Counted from the stretch's first letter, positions 1 through 10,774 are shown. The stretch: 64,000 bases of DNA from Falsiroseomonas frigidaquae (GCF_012163145.1 NZ_JAAVTX010000009.1:62001-126000), one strand, 5' to 3'. Made by a program: numbers and translations. Notes: generated by a model from the sequence alone, not told the origin.

Positions 1-36
1 GGCCGCATCACCCGCGAGGAGTGGGAGCGGGACTGA
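1..36 (+). CDS. C-terminal tail of an upstream gene (partial)
   Basis: The first 36 bases form an open frame ending in TGA at 34-36 and reading GRITREEWERD-stop. The charged tail and the following plus-strand gene suggest the 3' end of a CDS entering from the left. Too little is present to name it. A degenerate copy of its last codons recurs at 1161-1184. That this is a real gene end is an inference from the frame alone. Confidence 0.4.
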   Translation, partial: GRITREEWERD

Positions 37-85
37 GCGGCACCCGCCGCGTCGCAACCGACCCTGTCCAGGTGAGTGCGCCAGG

Positions 86-1057
86 ATGACGACACGCAGC
101 CCATTCTCCCGCCGCGCCTGCCTTGGCGCGGCGCTGACCGTCGCCTGTGCCGAGGGAGCAAGGGCGCAGGACGCCGTTCCAGGCGAACGGCTTCCGGCAC
201 GAACCCTGCGCCGGCCCCAACAGGCGCCGCAATCGCAGGAAGTCGTGCCCTTCTTCGATGCGCATGTGCATCTCAATGACGAGGCCATGCAGCTTGATTT
301 GATGGAGCGCCACGGGGCGACGCGCGCCATCATCTTCTGGGGCCGCGCCAGCGACAATGATTCGGTGGCGGCGGCGGCACGGCGACGTCCCGACCGTTTC
401 CTGGCCTTCGCCTGCGTCTCCCCGGAGCGTCAGGAATTCCGCCTGGCGTGGGACCGGCAGGACCCAGCGCTGCTCACCGGCCTGGACCGGATGCTGGGCT
501 CCGGCCGGTTCCGGGGCATTGGCGAGATCTCGGCGGTGCATTTTCCGTCGCCGGGATTCCCCGAGGCGGATTACGATCCGACCTCACCGAACATGCGCGG
601 CATCGTCGAACTGGCACGCCGCTACCGCGTGCCGGTGATGCTTCATGTCGAAATCACCCGGCTCCGGGAGATGCAGGCTCTGCTGGCAGAGTATCCCGAC
701 GTTCCGATCATCTGGGCGCATGGCGGCTACACGCCCCTGTTCCTGGCCCGCCGGATGCTCGAACAGCATGGCAACCTGATCTACGAACTCAGCGCGCGCA
801 GCTGGCCACGGCATCCGCGCTCTCCGGACTACACCCTGTTGCGGGATGGTGCGGCCGTCTGGCCGGAATGGCTGCAACTGATCGAGGCGAAGCCCGATCG
901 CTTCATCATCGGCACGGATGCCAGCCACCGGAGCATGGCAAGCGACACCATGAAGTATGCCAGCGTCCAGGCCTTCCTGCGGCAACTGAGCCCGGCGGTG
1001 CGGGATAAGGTCGCCCAGACCAATCTGCTGGCACTCCTGGCACCGGCACGCCCATAG
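86..1057 (+). CDS. Secreted amidohydrolase family protein (TIM-barrel metal hydrolase)
   Basis: A 323-residue metal-dependent hydrolase of the amidohydrolase (Amidohydro_2-like) superfamily. The N-terminus looks like a Tat-type signal: SRR at residues 8-10, a hydrophobic stretch to about 22, and an A-R-A cleavage site before Gln28, so export is likely. After the signal come the metal-binding HVH (His60, His62) in FFDAHVHLND, a strand ending WAHGG with His212, and a GTDASH segment with Asp278 that fits the fourth metal ligand of the fold. The substrate cannot be read from the sequence. The gene stands alone on the plus strand, 49 bases after the tail of the preceding gene, and faces the minus-strand ilv block. 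A start ten bases upstream is in another frame and gives no signal peptide. Confidence 0.8.
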   Translation: MTTRSPFSRRACLGAALTVACAEGARAQDAVPGERLPARTLRRPQQAPQSQEVVPFFDAHVHLNDEAMQLDLMERHGATRAIIFWGRASDNDSVAAAARRRPDRFLAFACVSPERQEFRLAWDRQDPALLTGLDRMLGSGRFRGIGEISAVHFPSPGFPEADYDPTSPNMRGIVELARRYRVPVMLHVEITRLREMQALLAEYPDVPIIWAHGGYTPLFLARRMLEQHGNLIYELSARSWPRHPRSPDYTLLRDGAAVWPEWLQLIEAKPDRFIIGTDASHRSMASDTMKYASVQAFLRQLSPAVRDKVAQTNLLALLAPARP

Positions 1058-1203
1058 CCGCAGCAATGGACGAATCTGCGTGATGCAGCGTCAGACCCGA
1101 GGGCGGGCGACACGGCGCAGGGGTCATCCCAGCGTCAAGCCCCGCGATCGTGGCGCATGACGGGAGGAGTGGGACCGGGATTGATCGTCCCGCGCCCACC
1201 GGC

Positions 1204-1821
1204 CTAGCGCCGGGTGACCGGTACTGCGACCTCGTTCCGGCGCAGCGCCGGGATGGTCCAGGGCGGGTCGTAGAACCAGGCGGTGGCGGGGCCGCTGGCC
1301 TGCCAGGCGGTATCGCCCAGTGCGGCGCGCAGCCGTGCCTGGGCATCCGCCACCGATTGCGGGCTGGTGCTGCCGGTGAAGCGCAGCACGGCGTAGGTCT
1401 CCGCCGGCACCTCCACCACCTGCACGCGCGGGTCATTCGGCACCGGCGGGTCACGCAGCGATTCGGGCAGGAAAAAGCGGACGCGGTGGCCGCTGGCCGT
1501 GGGGGATTGCGCGACCGGCGCGGTCATCGCGATCCGCACCGGCTCCTGCGCCACGGGGGCGGTCATGGCGATGCGCGCGCTGCCGCGGTTGCCGCCGAAG
1601 ATGTAGCCGGCGAGCAGGCGGAAACCCTGTTCGCGGCTGGCGGTCTCATCCGCCGCCACCTCCGTCTCCGCCGCCAGGCGCGGGGCGTAGCGGCGGATCT
1701 CCAGGCCATTGGCCTGTTCCAGAAGCTCAAAGCGCGGTTCTTCGGTGCCCGACCTCACGCCCACCACCGAACAGGCGCCGAGCAATAGGGCGGTGGCGCC
1801 GGCGGCGAGGCGGTTGCGCAT
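1204..1821 (-). CDS. SOUL family heme-binding lipoprotein
   Basis: A 205-residue protein of the SOUL/heme-binding protein family. The start at 1821 was chosen over 1872 because it gives a lipoprotein signal: MRNRL, a short hydrophobic run and the lipobox LLLGAC with Cys17, so the product is probably anchored to a membrane from the periplasmic side. The mature part has the family hallmarks ANGLEIRRYAP near residue 38 and the hydrophobic IAMTAPV motif, which occurs twice about 13 residues apart, followed by VRFFLPES. The family binds heme or tetrapyrroles in eukaryotes; the role of bacterial members is poorly defined. It is the last gene of the leftward block, 43 bases after the racemase-fold gene. 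Confidence 0.8.
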   Translation of the reverse strand: MRNRLAAGATALLLGACSVVGVRSGTEEPRFELLEQANGLEIRRYAPRLAAETEVAADETASREQGFRLLAGYIFGGNRGSARIAMTAPVAQEPVRIAMTAPVAQSPTASGHRVRFFLPESLRDPPVPNDPRVQVVEVPAETYAVLRFTGSTSPQSVADAQARLRAALGDTAWQASGPATAWFYDPPWTIPALRRNEVAVPVTRR

Positions 1822-1864
1822 GGGTTGCTCCGGGGTGCCCTGCCGATGTGGCGCGGCCGGCGCC

Positions 1865-2458
1865 TCACGCAAGCGCGGCGAGGCTGGCGGAAGGGCTGGT
1901 CAGCGGGATGCCGTTTCGGCACAGCGCGGCGGCGGGCGCCATGCTGGCCTGGGCGAGCGCGACGCAGCCGGCGCCCTCGGCGAAGGCCGCATCGGCGGCG
2001 GCGGCGACCATCCGGGCATAGGTGTGGGCATCGCCGGCCCGGAAGGCGGCCCAGGCGCCGGGCACCAGGCGAGTCTCGCAGGCCGGGCCGAACAGGGCGG
2101 CGATTGGCGCCAGGGTGGTCTCGACGGCGCAGAGCGCGACCACCCGGCCGCCGGCACGGCGCGCGGCCTCGGCCAGGGCGGCATCGGCACGCAGCAGCGG
2201 GATGGCGGCGCGGGCCTGGGCCAGGGCGGGGCCGAGGGTGGAGCAGGTGAGCAGCACGGCTTGGATGCCGGGCGCGGCCAGGGCTTCGAGGGCTGCGGCG
2301 GTGCGGGCGGCAATGGCGGGGGTGAGGCCGCCGGCGGCCTCGGCTTCGGCCAGGAGGTCGGGGCGGATCGTATGGGACAGCGTGACGCCTGGGGGGCAGG
2401 CGGCGTCGAACAGCGAAAGATTTGAGGCGGCGGTGTGGAGGCAGGCGATGTGGCGCAT
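1865..2458 (-). CDS. Asp/Glu racemase superfamily protein with only one catalytic-type cysteine
   Basis: A 197-residue protein beginning MRHIACLHTAASN. It has the fold pattern of the aspartate/glutamate/hydantoin racemase superfamily: an N-terminal strand, then VLLTCSTLGP with Cys72 at the position of the first catalytic cysteine, and a second half ending CVALAQASM. In canonical racemases the second half carries a catalytic Cys in a GCT-type motif; here AQAS occupies that place (about residues 168-172), so two-base racemisation looks unlikely. A single-cysteine lyase, isomerase or unrelated role is possible. The start at 2458 was preferred to 2704 because upstream codons overlap ilvC and a repeat element. 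It lies between ilvC and the SOUL gene. Confidence 0.7.
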   Translation of the reverse strand: MRHIACLHTAASNLSLFDAACPPGVTLSHTIRPDLLAEAEAAGGLTPAIAARTAAALEALAAPGIQAVLLTCSTLGPALAQARAAIPLLRADAALAEAARRAGGRVVALCAVETTLAPIAALFGPACETRLVPGAWAAFRAGDAHTYARMVAAAADAAFAEGAGCVALAQASMAPAAALCRNGIPLTSPSASLAALA

Positions 2459-2469
2459 GGCGGGCGGAA

Positions 2470-2508
2470 CCCCCACCCCGACCCTCCCCCGCAAGAGCGG
2501 GAGAGGGG
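2470..2508. repeat. REP-like palindromic intergenic element, copy 1
   Basis: A C-rich stretch followed by a hairpin of the form CCCTCCCCCGC-AAGA-GCGGGAGAGGG lies between ilvC and the racemase-fold gene. The same core, preceded by CCCCCACCCC, recurs at 20173-20210. A second C-rich/G-rich pair follows at about 2520-2545. Elements like this are common between genes in alphaproteobacteria and can act as transcription stops or mRNA stabilisers; neither role is shown here. Confidence 0.65.
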
Positions 2509-2553
2509 GAAGAGGCGTACTCCCCCGCGCGAGCGAGGGAGGGAGACGCGTGC

Positions 2554-4637
<2,084 letters not shown>

Positions 4638-4692
4638 GGCGTGGGCTCCGGAGTCGGTTCGCCCTGCGAACGGCGGGGAGGCCAGCAAAGTT

Positions 4693-5229
4693 TCAGCCGT
4701 TGTGGCTTTGGACCGTCAGCGCGCTGCTGCCCCGCACGATGGCGACGGCACCGGTGCGGCTGACCTCCGCCAACCCGATAGGCCGCATCAGCGCGCAGAA
4801 GGCGTCGATCTTCTCGGCATTGCCCGTCATCTCGAAGACGAAGCTCTCCGTCGTCGCATCCACCACACGGGCGCGGAAGGCATCCGCCAGGCGCAGCGCC
4901 TCCACCCGATGGTCGCCGGACCCCACGACCTTGATCAGCGCCAATTCGCGAACCAGGTGCGGCCCGGCCAGCGACAGGTCGGAGACCTTGTGCACCGGCA
5001 CCAGCCGGTCGAGCTGCGCCTTGATCTGCTCGATCACCATTTCCGTGCCGGAGGTGACAACGGTGATCCGCGACAGGCGCCGATCCTCATCCACCGGCGC
5101 CACGGTCAGGCTCTCGATGTTGTAGCCGCGGCCAGAGAACAGGCCGATGACGCGCGCCAGCACGCCGGCCTCATTCTCCACCAGCACCGCGATCGTCGCG
5201 GAGCGGAATTGTCCCGAATCATCAGCCAT
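4693..5229 (-). CDS. ilvN: Acetolactate synthase small (regulatory) subunit
   Basis: Regulatory subunit of acetohydroxyacid synthase; binds the IlvB catalytic subunit, raises its activity and passes on feedback inhibition by valine or other branched-chain amino acids. The 178-residue product has an N-terminal ACT domain from about residue 10 (TIAVLVENEAGVLARVIGLF, RGYNIESL) and a C-terminal domain typical of the long IlvH type, ending EVSRTGAVAIVRG. It starts 48 bases after the ilvB stop and is followed by the zinc peptidase gene rather than ilvC directly. Confidence 0.96.
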   Translation of the reverse strand: MADDSGQFRSATIAVLVENEAGVLARVIGLFSGRGYNIESLTVAPVDEDRRLSRITVVTSGTEMVIEQIKAQLDRLVPVHKVSDLSLAGPHLVRELALIKVVGSGDHRVEALRLADAFRARVVDATTESFVFEMTGNAEKIDAFCALMRPIGLAEVSRTGAVAIVRGSSALTVQSHNG

Positions 5230-5277
5230 GGTTGTTCAGCACTTCACGCAGGAGGAAAGGACAAGGGCAGGCGTGGC

Positions 5278-7080
5278 TCAGACCAGGACCTTGCCCTCAT
5301 CCGTCACGCCGGCGACGCCACCCTCCTGGCCCGGGCCCAGGATCATCTCGTTATGCGCGGCCCCCGAGGGGATCATCGGGAAGCAGTTTTCGTCCTTCGC
5401 CACGCAGATATCCGCGATCACCGGCCGGTCGGTCGCCAGCATTTCGCGGATGACATCATCCAGCTGGCTCTCCTCCGTCGCCCGCAGGCCAACGCCGTGG
5501 AAGCTCTCGGCCAGCTTCACGAAATCCGGCAGCGCGGCGGAGTAGCTTTCGGAATAGCGGCCGCCATGCAGCAGCTCCTGCCACTGCCGCACCATGCCCA
5601 TGTATTCATTGTTCAGGATGAACACCTTCACGGGCAGGCGGTACTGGCACAGCGTCGCCATCTCCTGGATGTTCATCAGGATGCTGGCTTCGCCGGCGAT
5701 ATCGATGACCAGCGCATCGGGATGCGCGATCTGCACGCCCATCGCCGCCGGCAGGCCGTAGCCCATGGTGCCGAGGCCGCCCGAGGTCATCCAGCGGTTC
5801 GGCTTCTCGAAGCCGAAATACTGCGCGGCCCACATCTGGTGCTGGCCGACCTCCGTCGTGATGAAGGTCTCCCGCCCGGATTCGCGGGTGATCTCGTACA
5901 GCCGCTTCACCGCATGCTGCGGCTTGATGATCTTGCCCTGCTGGACGTACTGCAGGCAGTTCTTGCCACGCCACTCGTCGATCTGGCGCCACCAGGCGGA
6001 CAGCGCCTCGCGCATCGGCGGCTGGCTGTCTTCCTTCCAGACCTGGATCATCGCCGCCAGGATCTGCCCGGCATCGCCGACGATCGGCACGTCCACCTTG
6101 ACGTTCTTGTTGATCGAGGACGGGTCGATATCCGCGTGGATCTTCTTCGCGGTCGGCGCGAAGTGGGACAGCTTGCCGGTCACCCGGTCATCGAAGCGCG
6201 CGCCCATGTTCAGCATGACGTCGCAGCCATGCATGACCAGATTGGCCTCGTAGGTCCCGTGCATGCCGAGCATGCCGAGGAACTGCGGGTCCTGCGACGG
6301 GAAGGCGCCGAGGCCCATCAGCGTATTGGTCACCGGGAAGCCGGTCAGCCGCGCGAAATCACCCAGCAGGCGGGAGGCTTCGGGCCCGGAATTGATGACG
6401 CCGCCGCCGGCATAGATCACCGGCCGCTCCGCCTGCTTCATCAGCGCCACCGCCTTGCGGATCTGCGCCATGTCGGGCGTGGTCACCGGGCGGTAGGAGC
6501 GATGCGGCTGGGTCGCGGGCGGCGCCTCCACATAGGGCGCCTTGTTGATCAGGATGTCCTTCGGCAGGTCGATCACCACCGGGCCGGGCCGGCCGCTGCG
6601 GGCGACGTGGAAGGCCTCATGCACCACGCGCGCCACGTCTTCCGACCGCTTCACCAGGTAGTTGTGCTTGGTGGCGGGGCGGGTGATGCCGGTGGTGTCG
6701 GCTTCCTGGAAGGCGTCGTTGCCGATCAGGTGGGTGGGCACCTGGCCGGTCAGGCAGACCAGCGGGATGCTGTCCATCAGCGCATCCAGCAGCCCGGTCA
6801 CCGCATTGGTGGCGCCGGGCCCGGAAGTCACCAGCACGCAGCCGACCTTGCCGGTGGAGCGCGCATAGCCTTCCGCCGCATGCACCGCGGCCTGTTCGTG
6901 CCGCACCAGGATGTGGCGGATGGCGTTCTGCTGGAAGATCGCGTCGTAGATCGGCAGCACGGCGCCGCCCGGATAGCCGAAGATGACCTCGACCCCCTGG
7001 TCCTTCAGCGCACGAAGTACGACCTCGGCGCCCGACATCGTCAGGGGCTGCGTCGCGGCGTGCGGGCTGGTTGCGGACAT
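5278..7080 (-). CDS. ilvB: Acetolactate synthase large (catalytic) subunit
   Basis: Thiamine diphosphate enzyme for the first common step of valine, leucine and isoleucine synthesis, condensing two pyruvates or pyruvate with 2-oxobutyrate. The 600-residue protein has the usual three domains: the N-terminal TPP pyrimidine domain with FGYPGGAVLPIYDA near residue 35, a central FAD-binding domain, and the C-terminal pyrophosphate domain with DIAGEAS and LNNEYMGMVRQWQ. The Mg-binding GDG-type motif reads G-E-A here, with Glu464 in place of the usual Asp. The start at 7080 follows a GGAAAG ribosome site. ilvN is 48 bases downstream, miaA 76 bases upstream on the same strand. Confidence 0.96.
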   Translation of the reverse strand: MSATSPHAATQPLTMSGAEVVLRALKDQGVEVIFGYPGGAVLPIYDAIFQQNAIRHILVRHEQAAVHAAEGYARSTGKVGCVLVTSGPGATNAVTGLLDALMDSIPLVCLTGQVPTHLIGNDAFQEADTTGITRPATKHNYLVKRSEDVARVVHEAFHVARSGRPGPVVIDLPKDILINKAPYVEAPPATQPHRSYRPVTTPDMAQIRKAVALMKQAERPVIYAGGGVINSGPEASRLLGDFARLTGFPVTNTLMGLGAFPSQDPQFLGMLGMHGTYEANLVMHGCDVMLNMGARFDDRVTGKLSHFAPTAKKIHADIDPSSINKNVKVDVPIVGDAGQILAAMIQVWKEDSQPPMREALSAWWRQIDEWRGKNCLQYVQQGKIIKPQHAVKRLYEITRESGRETFITTEVGQHQMWAAQYFGFEKPNRWMTSGGLGTMGYGLPAAMGVQIAHPDALVIDIAGEASILMNIQEMATLCQYRLPVKVFILNNEYMGMVRQWQELLHGGRYSESYSAALPDFVKLAESFHGVGLRATEESQLDDVIREMLATDRPVIADICVAKDENCFPMIPSGAAHNEMILGPGQEGGVAGVTDEGKVLV

Positions 7081-7156
7081 GGGGTGGGTTGCTTTCCTGT
7101 CTTCAGGTCTTTGGAGCTGGCGCTTGGCCCGAGGGGTTGCCCGGGGCGCCGGTTAC

Positions 7157-8137
7157 TTACGCGCCGTGCTGCGCCGCGTCAACGTCCAGATCAATAAACA
7201 TCATCAATTCACCCAAAACACTTTCCGAAAGTTGCGAGAGACCATCACTGCGCGCATGGATGCTATGCGCGAGCTCCGCGAGCCGGTGGTGGCGAAACCA
7301 CGTGGCCTGCCGCTTGGTGTATTGCCCGGTGTTGAGGATGGCCCGCTCCGAGGCCGCCTCCAGCGTCATCCGCCCCGCCAGGTGCGCCATCAGCTCCGGC
7401 ACGCCATGCGCGCGCATGGCCGGCAGCGCGGGGTCCAGCCCCTGCGCCGCCAGCGCCGCCACCTCCTCCAGCGCCCCCTGCCCCAGCATGGCGTGCCAGC
7501 GCGTGGCGATCGCCGCACGCAGCGCCTCCCGCGGCGGGTCCAGCAGCAGGGCGGCGAAGCGCCAGGGTGCGGGGCCGGTGCCGCCTTCGGCCTGCCAGGC
7601 GCGCAACCCGCGGCCGGTGCCGGTCACCACCTCCCACGCCCGGGTCACGCGCTGGGCGTCGGAGGGGCGCAGCCCGGCCGCCGTCTCCGGGTCGACCGCG
7701 GCGAGGCGGGCATGCAGCGCGGCCGCCCCCTCGGCTTCCGCCAGAAGCCGCGCCGCCGCCCGCGCCTCCGCCGGCACCGGCGGAATCGCGGACAGGCCCT
7801 CGGTCAGGGACAGGAAATACAGGCCGGTGCCGCCGCAGAGGATCGGCACGCGGCCTGCCCGGCGCGCCTGCTCCATCGCCGCCAGCGCGGCCTCGCGCCA
7901 CCAGGCGACGGTGCCGGCCTCGGCCGCCGGGCGCACGCCATAGAGAAGGTGCGGCACCCGCGCCTCCTCCGCCGGCGTCGGGCGCGCCGTGATGACGCGT
8001 AGCTCTGCATAGACCTGCATCGAATCGGCGTTGATGACGGCCCCGCCGACCCGTTCCGCCAGCGCCAGCGCCAGCGCGCTCTTGCCGCTGGTGGTCGGGC
8101 CGGCGACCAGGATGGCCGGTGGTTGTGCTGGCGTCAT
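7157..8137 (-). CDS. miaA: tRNA dimethylallyltransferase
   Basis: Adds an isopentenyl group to N6 of A37 in tRNAs reading codons that begin with U. The 326-residue product has the P-loop GPTTSGKSAL near residues 13-22, the DSMQVY segment that recognises the anticodon base (about 37-42), ITARPTPAEEA, LCGGTGLYF, and the C-terminal RQATWFRHH that binds tRNA. Length matches the family. It is divergent from serB with only 23 bases between the two starts, so the two promoters must overlap or lie inside the coding ends. Downstream on the same strand is ilvB. Confidence 0.95.
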   Translation of the reverse strand: MTPAQPPAILVAGPTTSGKSALALALAERVGGAVINADSMQVYAELRVITARPTPAEEARVPHLLYGVRPAAEAGTVAWWREAALAAMEQARRAGRVPILCGGTGLYFLSLTEGLSAIPPVPAEARAAARLLAEAEGAAALHARLAAVDPETAAGLRPSDAQRVTRAWEVVTGTGRGLRAWQAEGGTGPAPWRFAALLLDPPREALRAAIATRWHAMLGQGALEEVAALAAQGLDPALPAMRAHGVPELMAHLAGRMTLEAASERAILNTGQYTKRQATWFRHHRLAELAHSIHARSDGLSQLSESVLGELMMFIDLDVDAAQHGA

Positions 8138-8160
8138 GCCGGTGGCACAGGGCGCGGGCC

Positions 8161-9054
8161 ATGCCCCATATCCTGACCCTGGTCGCCGCCCCCGGCGGCC
8201 TCGAAACCGCCCTCGTCTCCCGCTGCCGCGCGGCGCTGTCCGCGCTCGGCGCCAACCCCGGCGCGCCGGACTGGTTGGCGGAGGGCGAGGCGGTGGACAT
8301 TCCCTTCGTCAACGCCCCCGCCGACCTCGCCGCTGCCGCCGCCCGCACCGCGCTGGAGGATGCGCCGGTGGACGCCATCGCGATGCCGGCCGAGGGCCGC
8401 CGCAAGCGGCTGCTGGTGGCGGACATGGACAGCACCATCGTGACGTCGGAGACGCTGGACGAACTGGCCGCCTATGCCGGGCTGAAGGACCAGATCGCCG
8501 CCATCACCGCACGCTCGATGAATGGCGAGCTGGATTTCGCCCAGGCGCTGCATGCCCGCGTCGGCATGCTGGCCGGCCTCGACACCGCCGCGCTGGAGGC
8601 GACCTGGAAGGCGACGGAGATGATGCCGGGCGCGGCCACCCTGGTGGCGACGATGCGGGCGGATGGCGCGGTGTGCTGCCTGGCCTCCGGTGGCTTCACC
8701 TTCTTCACCGGGCGCGTGGCGCAAAAACTCGGCTTCGATCACCACGTCTCCAACACCCTGCTGATCGAGGACGGCAAACTCACCGGCAAGGTGGCCGAGC
8801 CGGTGTTCGACCGCAACGCCAAGCTCGCCACCCTGACGCGCCTCGCCACCGAGAACCGCCTGCCGATGGCGGCGACGCTGGCGGTGGGCGATGGCGCCAA
8901 CGACCTCGACATGATCGGCGCGGCGGGGCTGGGTGTCGCCTATCGCGCCAAGCCGATCGTCGCGGCGGCGGCGCGGGCGCGGGTGGACCATACTGACCTG
9001 CTGGCGCTGCTGTTTGCCCAGGGCTACCGCCGGGCGGAATTCCGGGCCGGCTGA
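8161..9054 (+). CDS. serB: Phosphoserine phosphatase
   Basis: Last step of serine synthesis: hydrolyses L-3-phosphoserine. The 297-residue HAD-family enzyme has an N-terminal ACT-like region to about residue 70, then the nucleophile motif DMDST with Asp88 and Asp90, the motif II serine in CLASGGFTFFTG, and motif III/IV in VGDGANDLDM. The start at 8161 (MPHILTLVA) was chosen because the longer frame overlaps the start of miaA and adds an unrelated arginine-rich leader. The gene ends at a strong hairpin terminator shared with the convergent degP gene. Confidence 0.95.
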   Translation: MPHILTLVAAPGGLETALVSRCRAALSALGANPGAPDWLAEGEAVDIPFVNAPADLAAAAARTALEDAPVDAIAMPAEGRRKRLLVADMDSTIVTSETLDELAAYAGLKDQIAAITARSMNGELDFAQALHARVGMLAGLDTAALEATWKATEMMPGAATLVATMRADGAVCCLASGGFTFFTGRVAQKLGFDHHVSNTLLIEDGKLTGKVAEPVFDRNAKLATLTRLATENRLPMAATLAVGDGANDLDMIGAAGLGVAYRAKPIVAAAARARVDHTDLLALLFAQGYRRAEFRAG

Positions 9055-9063
9055 CCGCGCAAT

Positions 9064-9096
9064 AAAAAACCCTCTCCCCGGCGGGGAGAGGGTTCT
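9064..9096. terminator. Bidirectional intrinsic terminator between serB and degP
   Basis: A perfect ten-base stem, CCCTCTCCCC (9070-9079) and GGGGAGAGGG (9083-9092), closes a three-base loop. On the minus strand the hairpin is followed by six Us (the AAAAAA at 9064-9069); on the plus strand it is followed by TTCTT. It lies in the 63 bases between two convergent genes and should stop transcription from both sides. Confidence 0.9.
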
Positions 9097-9117
9097 TGAG
9101 GGATCAGGCAGGCGCCC

Positions 9118-10650
9118 TCACCCCGGGTTGCCTTGCGGCGCCGCCAGGCGCAGCGGCACCCAACGCTGGCCCTGCGCGCTCTCGATCAGCAGCAGCGCGG
9201 TGGCACGGTTCTGGCGGCGCAGCGCCTCGAGCCGCGCCTGCACCTCGGCGGGGCTGTTCACCCGCTCCTGCTGCACTTCCACAATCACGTCGCCCGGGCG
9301 GAGTTCCCGCTCGGCGGCGGGGCTGCCGGGGGAAACCTCGGTGATCACCACGCCGCGGCTTTCCGGCCGCAGGGTGAAGCGCTCCCGCGCCTCGGGCGTG
9401 ATCGGGCCGATCTTCAGGCCCAGCCCGGCCAGTTCCAGCGTCTGCGGGCGTGCATCCGGGGCCGGGTCGGGCGTGCCGGCCTGGGCCGCCTCGGCGGGCA
9501 GCTCGGAGACCGTCACGTTCAGCGTCTGCTCCCGGCCATCGCGCCAGACCACAACCGGCGCCTGCCGGCCGACCGGCGTATCCGCCACGATGCGCGGCAG
9601 GTTGCGCATCTCGCGCACCTCCTGGCCGTTGAAGCGCAGGATCACGTCGCCGGCCTGGATGCCGGCGGCCGCCGCCGGGCCATCCTCCTGCGCCCTGGCC
9701 ACCAGGGCGCCACGGGCGCCGCCCGGCAGGGACAGGCTCTCGGCGATCTCCTCCGTCACCTGCTGGATGTTCACGCCCAGCCAGCCACGCCGGACGCGGC
9801 CGACATCGCGCAGTTGCGCCGCGATGTTGCGCGCCAGATTGGCCGGGATCGAGAAGCCGATGCCGATCGATCCGCCGGAGGGCGAATAGATCGCGGTATT
9901 GATGCCGATGACCTCGCCGGCCAGGTTGAACAGCGGGCCGCCGGAATTGCCGCGATTGATGGCGGCATCGGTCTGGATGAAGTCGTCATACGGACCCTGG
10001 CGGATGTCCCGGCCGCGGGCGGAGACGATGCCGGCGGTGACGGAGCCGCCGAGGCCGAACGGGTTGCCGATGGCCAGCACCCAGTCGCCGACCAGCGCCG
10101 TGTCGCTGTCACCGAAGGTCACGAAGGGCAGCGGGCGTTCCGGCTGCACCCGCAGCACGGCGATATCCGTGCGCGGGTCGGTGCCGACCAGCTCGGCGCG
10201 CAGGGTGGTGTTGTCGGACATCACCACATTGATTTCATCCGCGCCGTCGATGACGTGGTTGTTCGTCACGATGATGCCGGAGGCGTCGATGATGAAGCCG
10301 GAGCCGAGCGACTGGCCGCGGCGGCTGGGCGGCTGCGGCCGGTTCGGCTGGCCCCCGGGCGGGCGGTTGCGCTCCAGGAAGTCGCGGAAGAATTCCTCGA
10401 AGGGGCTGCCGGGCGGCGCCTGGGGCACCTCCGGCCCGCCGGGTGGCGTGCCGGGGCGCTGCTGCTGGCGGGCCTGGGCGGCAGCCTGGCTGGTCTGGAT
10501 GTTGACCACGGCCGGCAGCAGGCGCTGGGCCAGCGGCGCGAAGGTCATCGGCGCGCCGGGTGGCGGAATCTGCGCCGTGGCCGGCAGGGCTGGCAGTGTG
10601 GCGAGCGGCGCGGCCAGCGCCGCGACCATCAGCAGGGGGGCAAAGCGCAA
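9118..10650 (-). CDS. degP: Do-like (DegP/HtrA family) periplasmic serine endoprotease
   Basis: Trypsin-like protease that degrades misfolded envelope proteins. Catalytic triad seen: His132 (TNNHVID), Asp162 (RTDIAVL) and Ser236 (RGNSGGP), with spacings of 30 and 74 close to those of E. coli DegP. Two PDZ domains follow (about 300-390 and 415-505), the second ending in a short tail. The start is proposed at a TTG (10650): it sits nine bases after GGAAGAAGG and yields RFAPLLMVAALAAPL and an A-T-A cleavage site, a clean Sec signal peptide. An ATG at 10629 would shorten the signal; upstream ATG starts add a non-signal leader. It follows DUF2065 and hflC on the same strand. It could equally be named degQ or mucD. 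Confidence 0.92.
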   Translation of the reverse strand: MRFAPLLMVAALAAPLATLPALPATAQIPPPGAPMTFAPLAQRLLPAVVNIQTSQAAAQARQQQRPGTPPGGPEVPQAPPGSPFEEFFRDFLERNRPPGGQPNRPQPPSRRGQSLGSGFIIDASGIIVTNNHVIDGADEINVVMSDNTTLRAELVGTDPRTDIAVLRVQPERPLPFVTFGDSDTALVGDWVLAIGNPFGLGGSVTAGIVSARGRDIRQGPYDDFIQTDAAINRGNSGGPLFNLAGEVIGINTAIYSPSGGSIGIGFSIPANLARNIAAQLRDVGRVRRGWLGVNIQQVTEEIAESLSLPGGARGALVARAQEDGPAAAAGIQAGDVILRFNGQEVREMRNLPRIVADTPVGRQAPVVVWRDGREQTLNVTVSELPAEAAQAGTPDPAPDARPQTLELAGLGLKIGPITPEARERFTLRPESRGVVITEVSPGSPAAERELRPGDVIVEVQQERVNSPAEVQARLEALRRQNRATALLLIESAQGQRWVPLRLAAPQGNPG

Positions 10651-10774
10651 TTGCGGCAACCTTCTTCCGGATAGGATGGGCACCGGGCCCGGGGCCCTGC
10701 GCGGCAGGGCAACAGATTGGCATGGCGCGGATGAATCGTAAGCCCGTCCTGGCATGACGAGCCTGTCACCCGTT

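Noticed and set aside
1204-1821. Doubled IAMTAPV motif in the SOUL protein as a recent duplication
   Set aside because: Two copies of this motif are, as far as I recall, common in bacterial SOUL proteins, so it is not reported as unusual.
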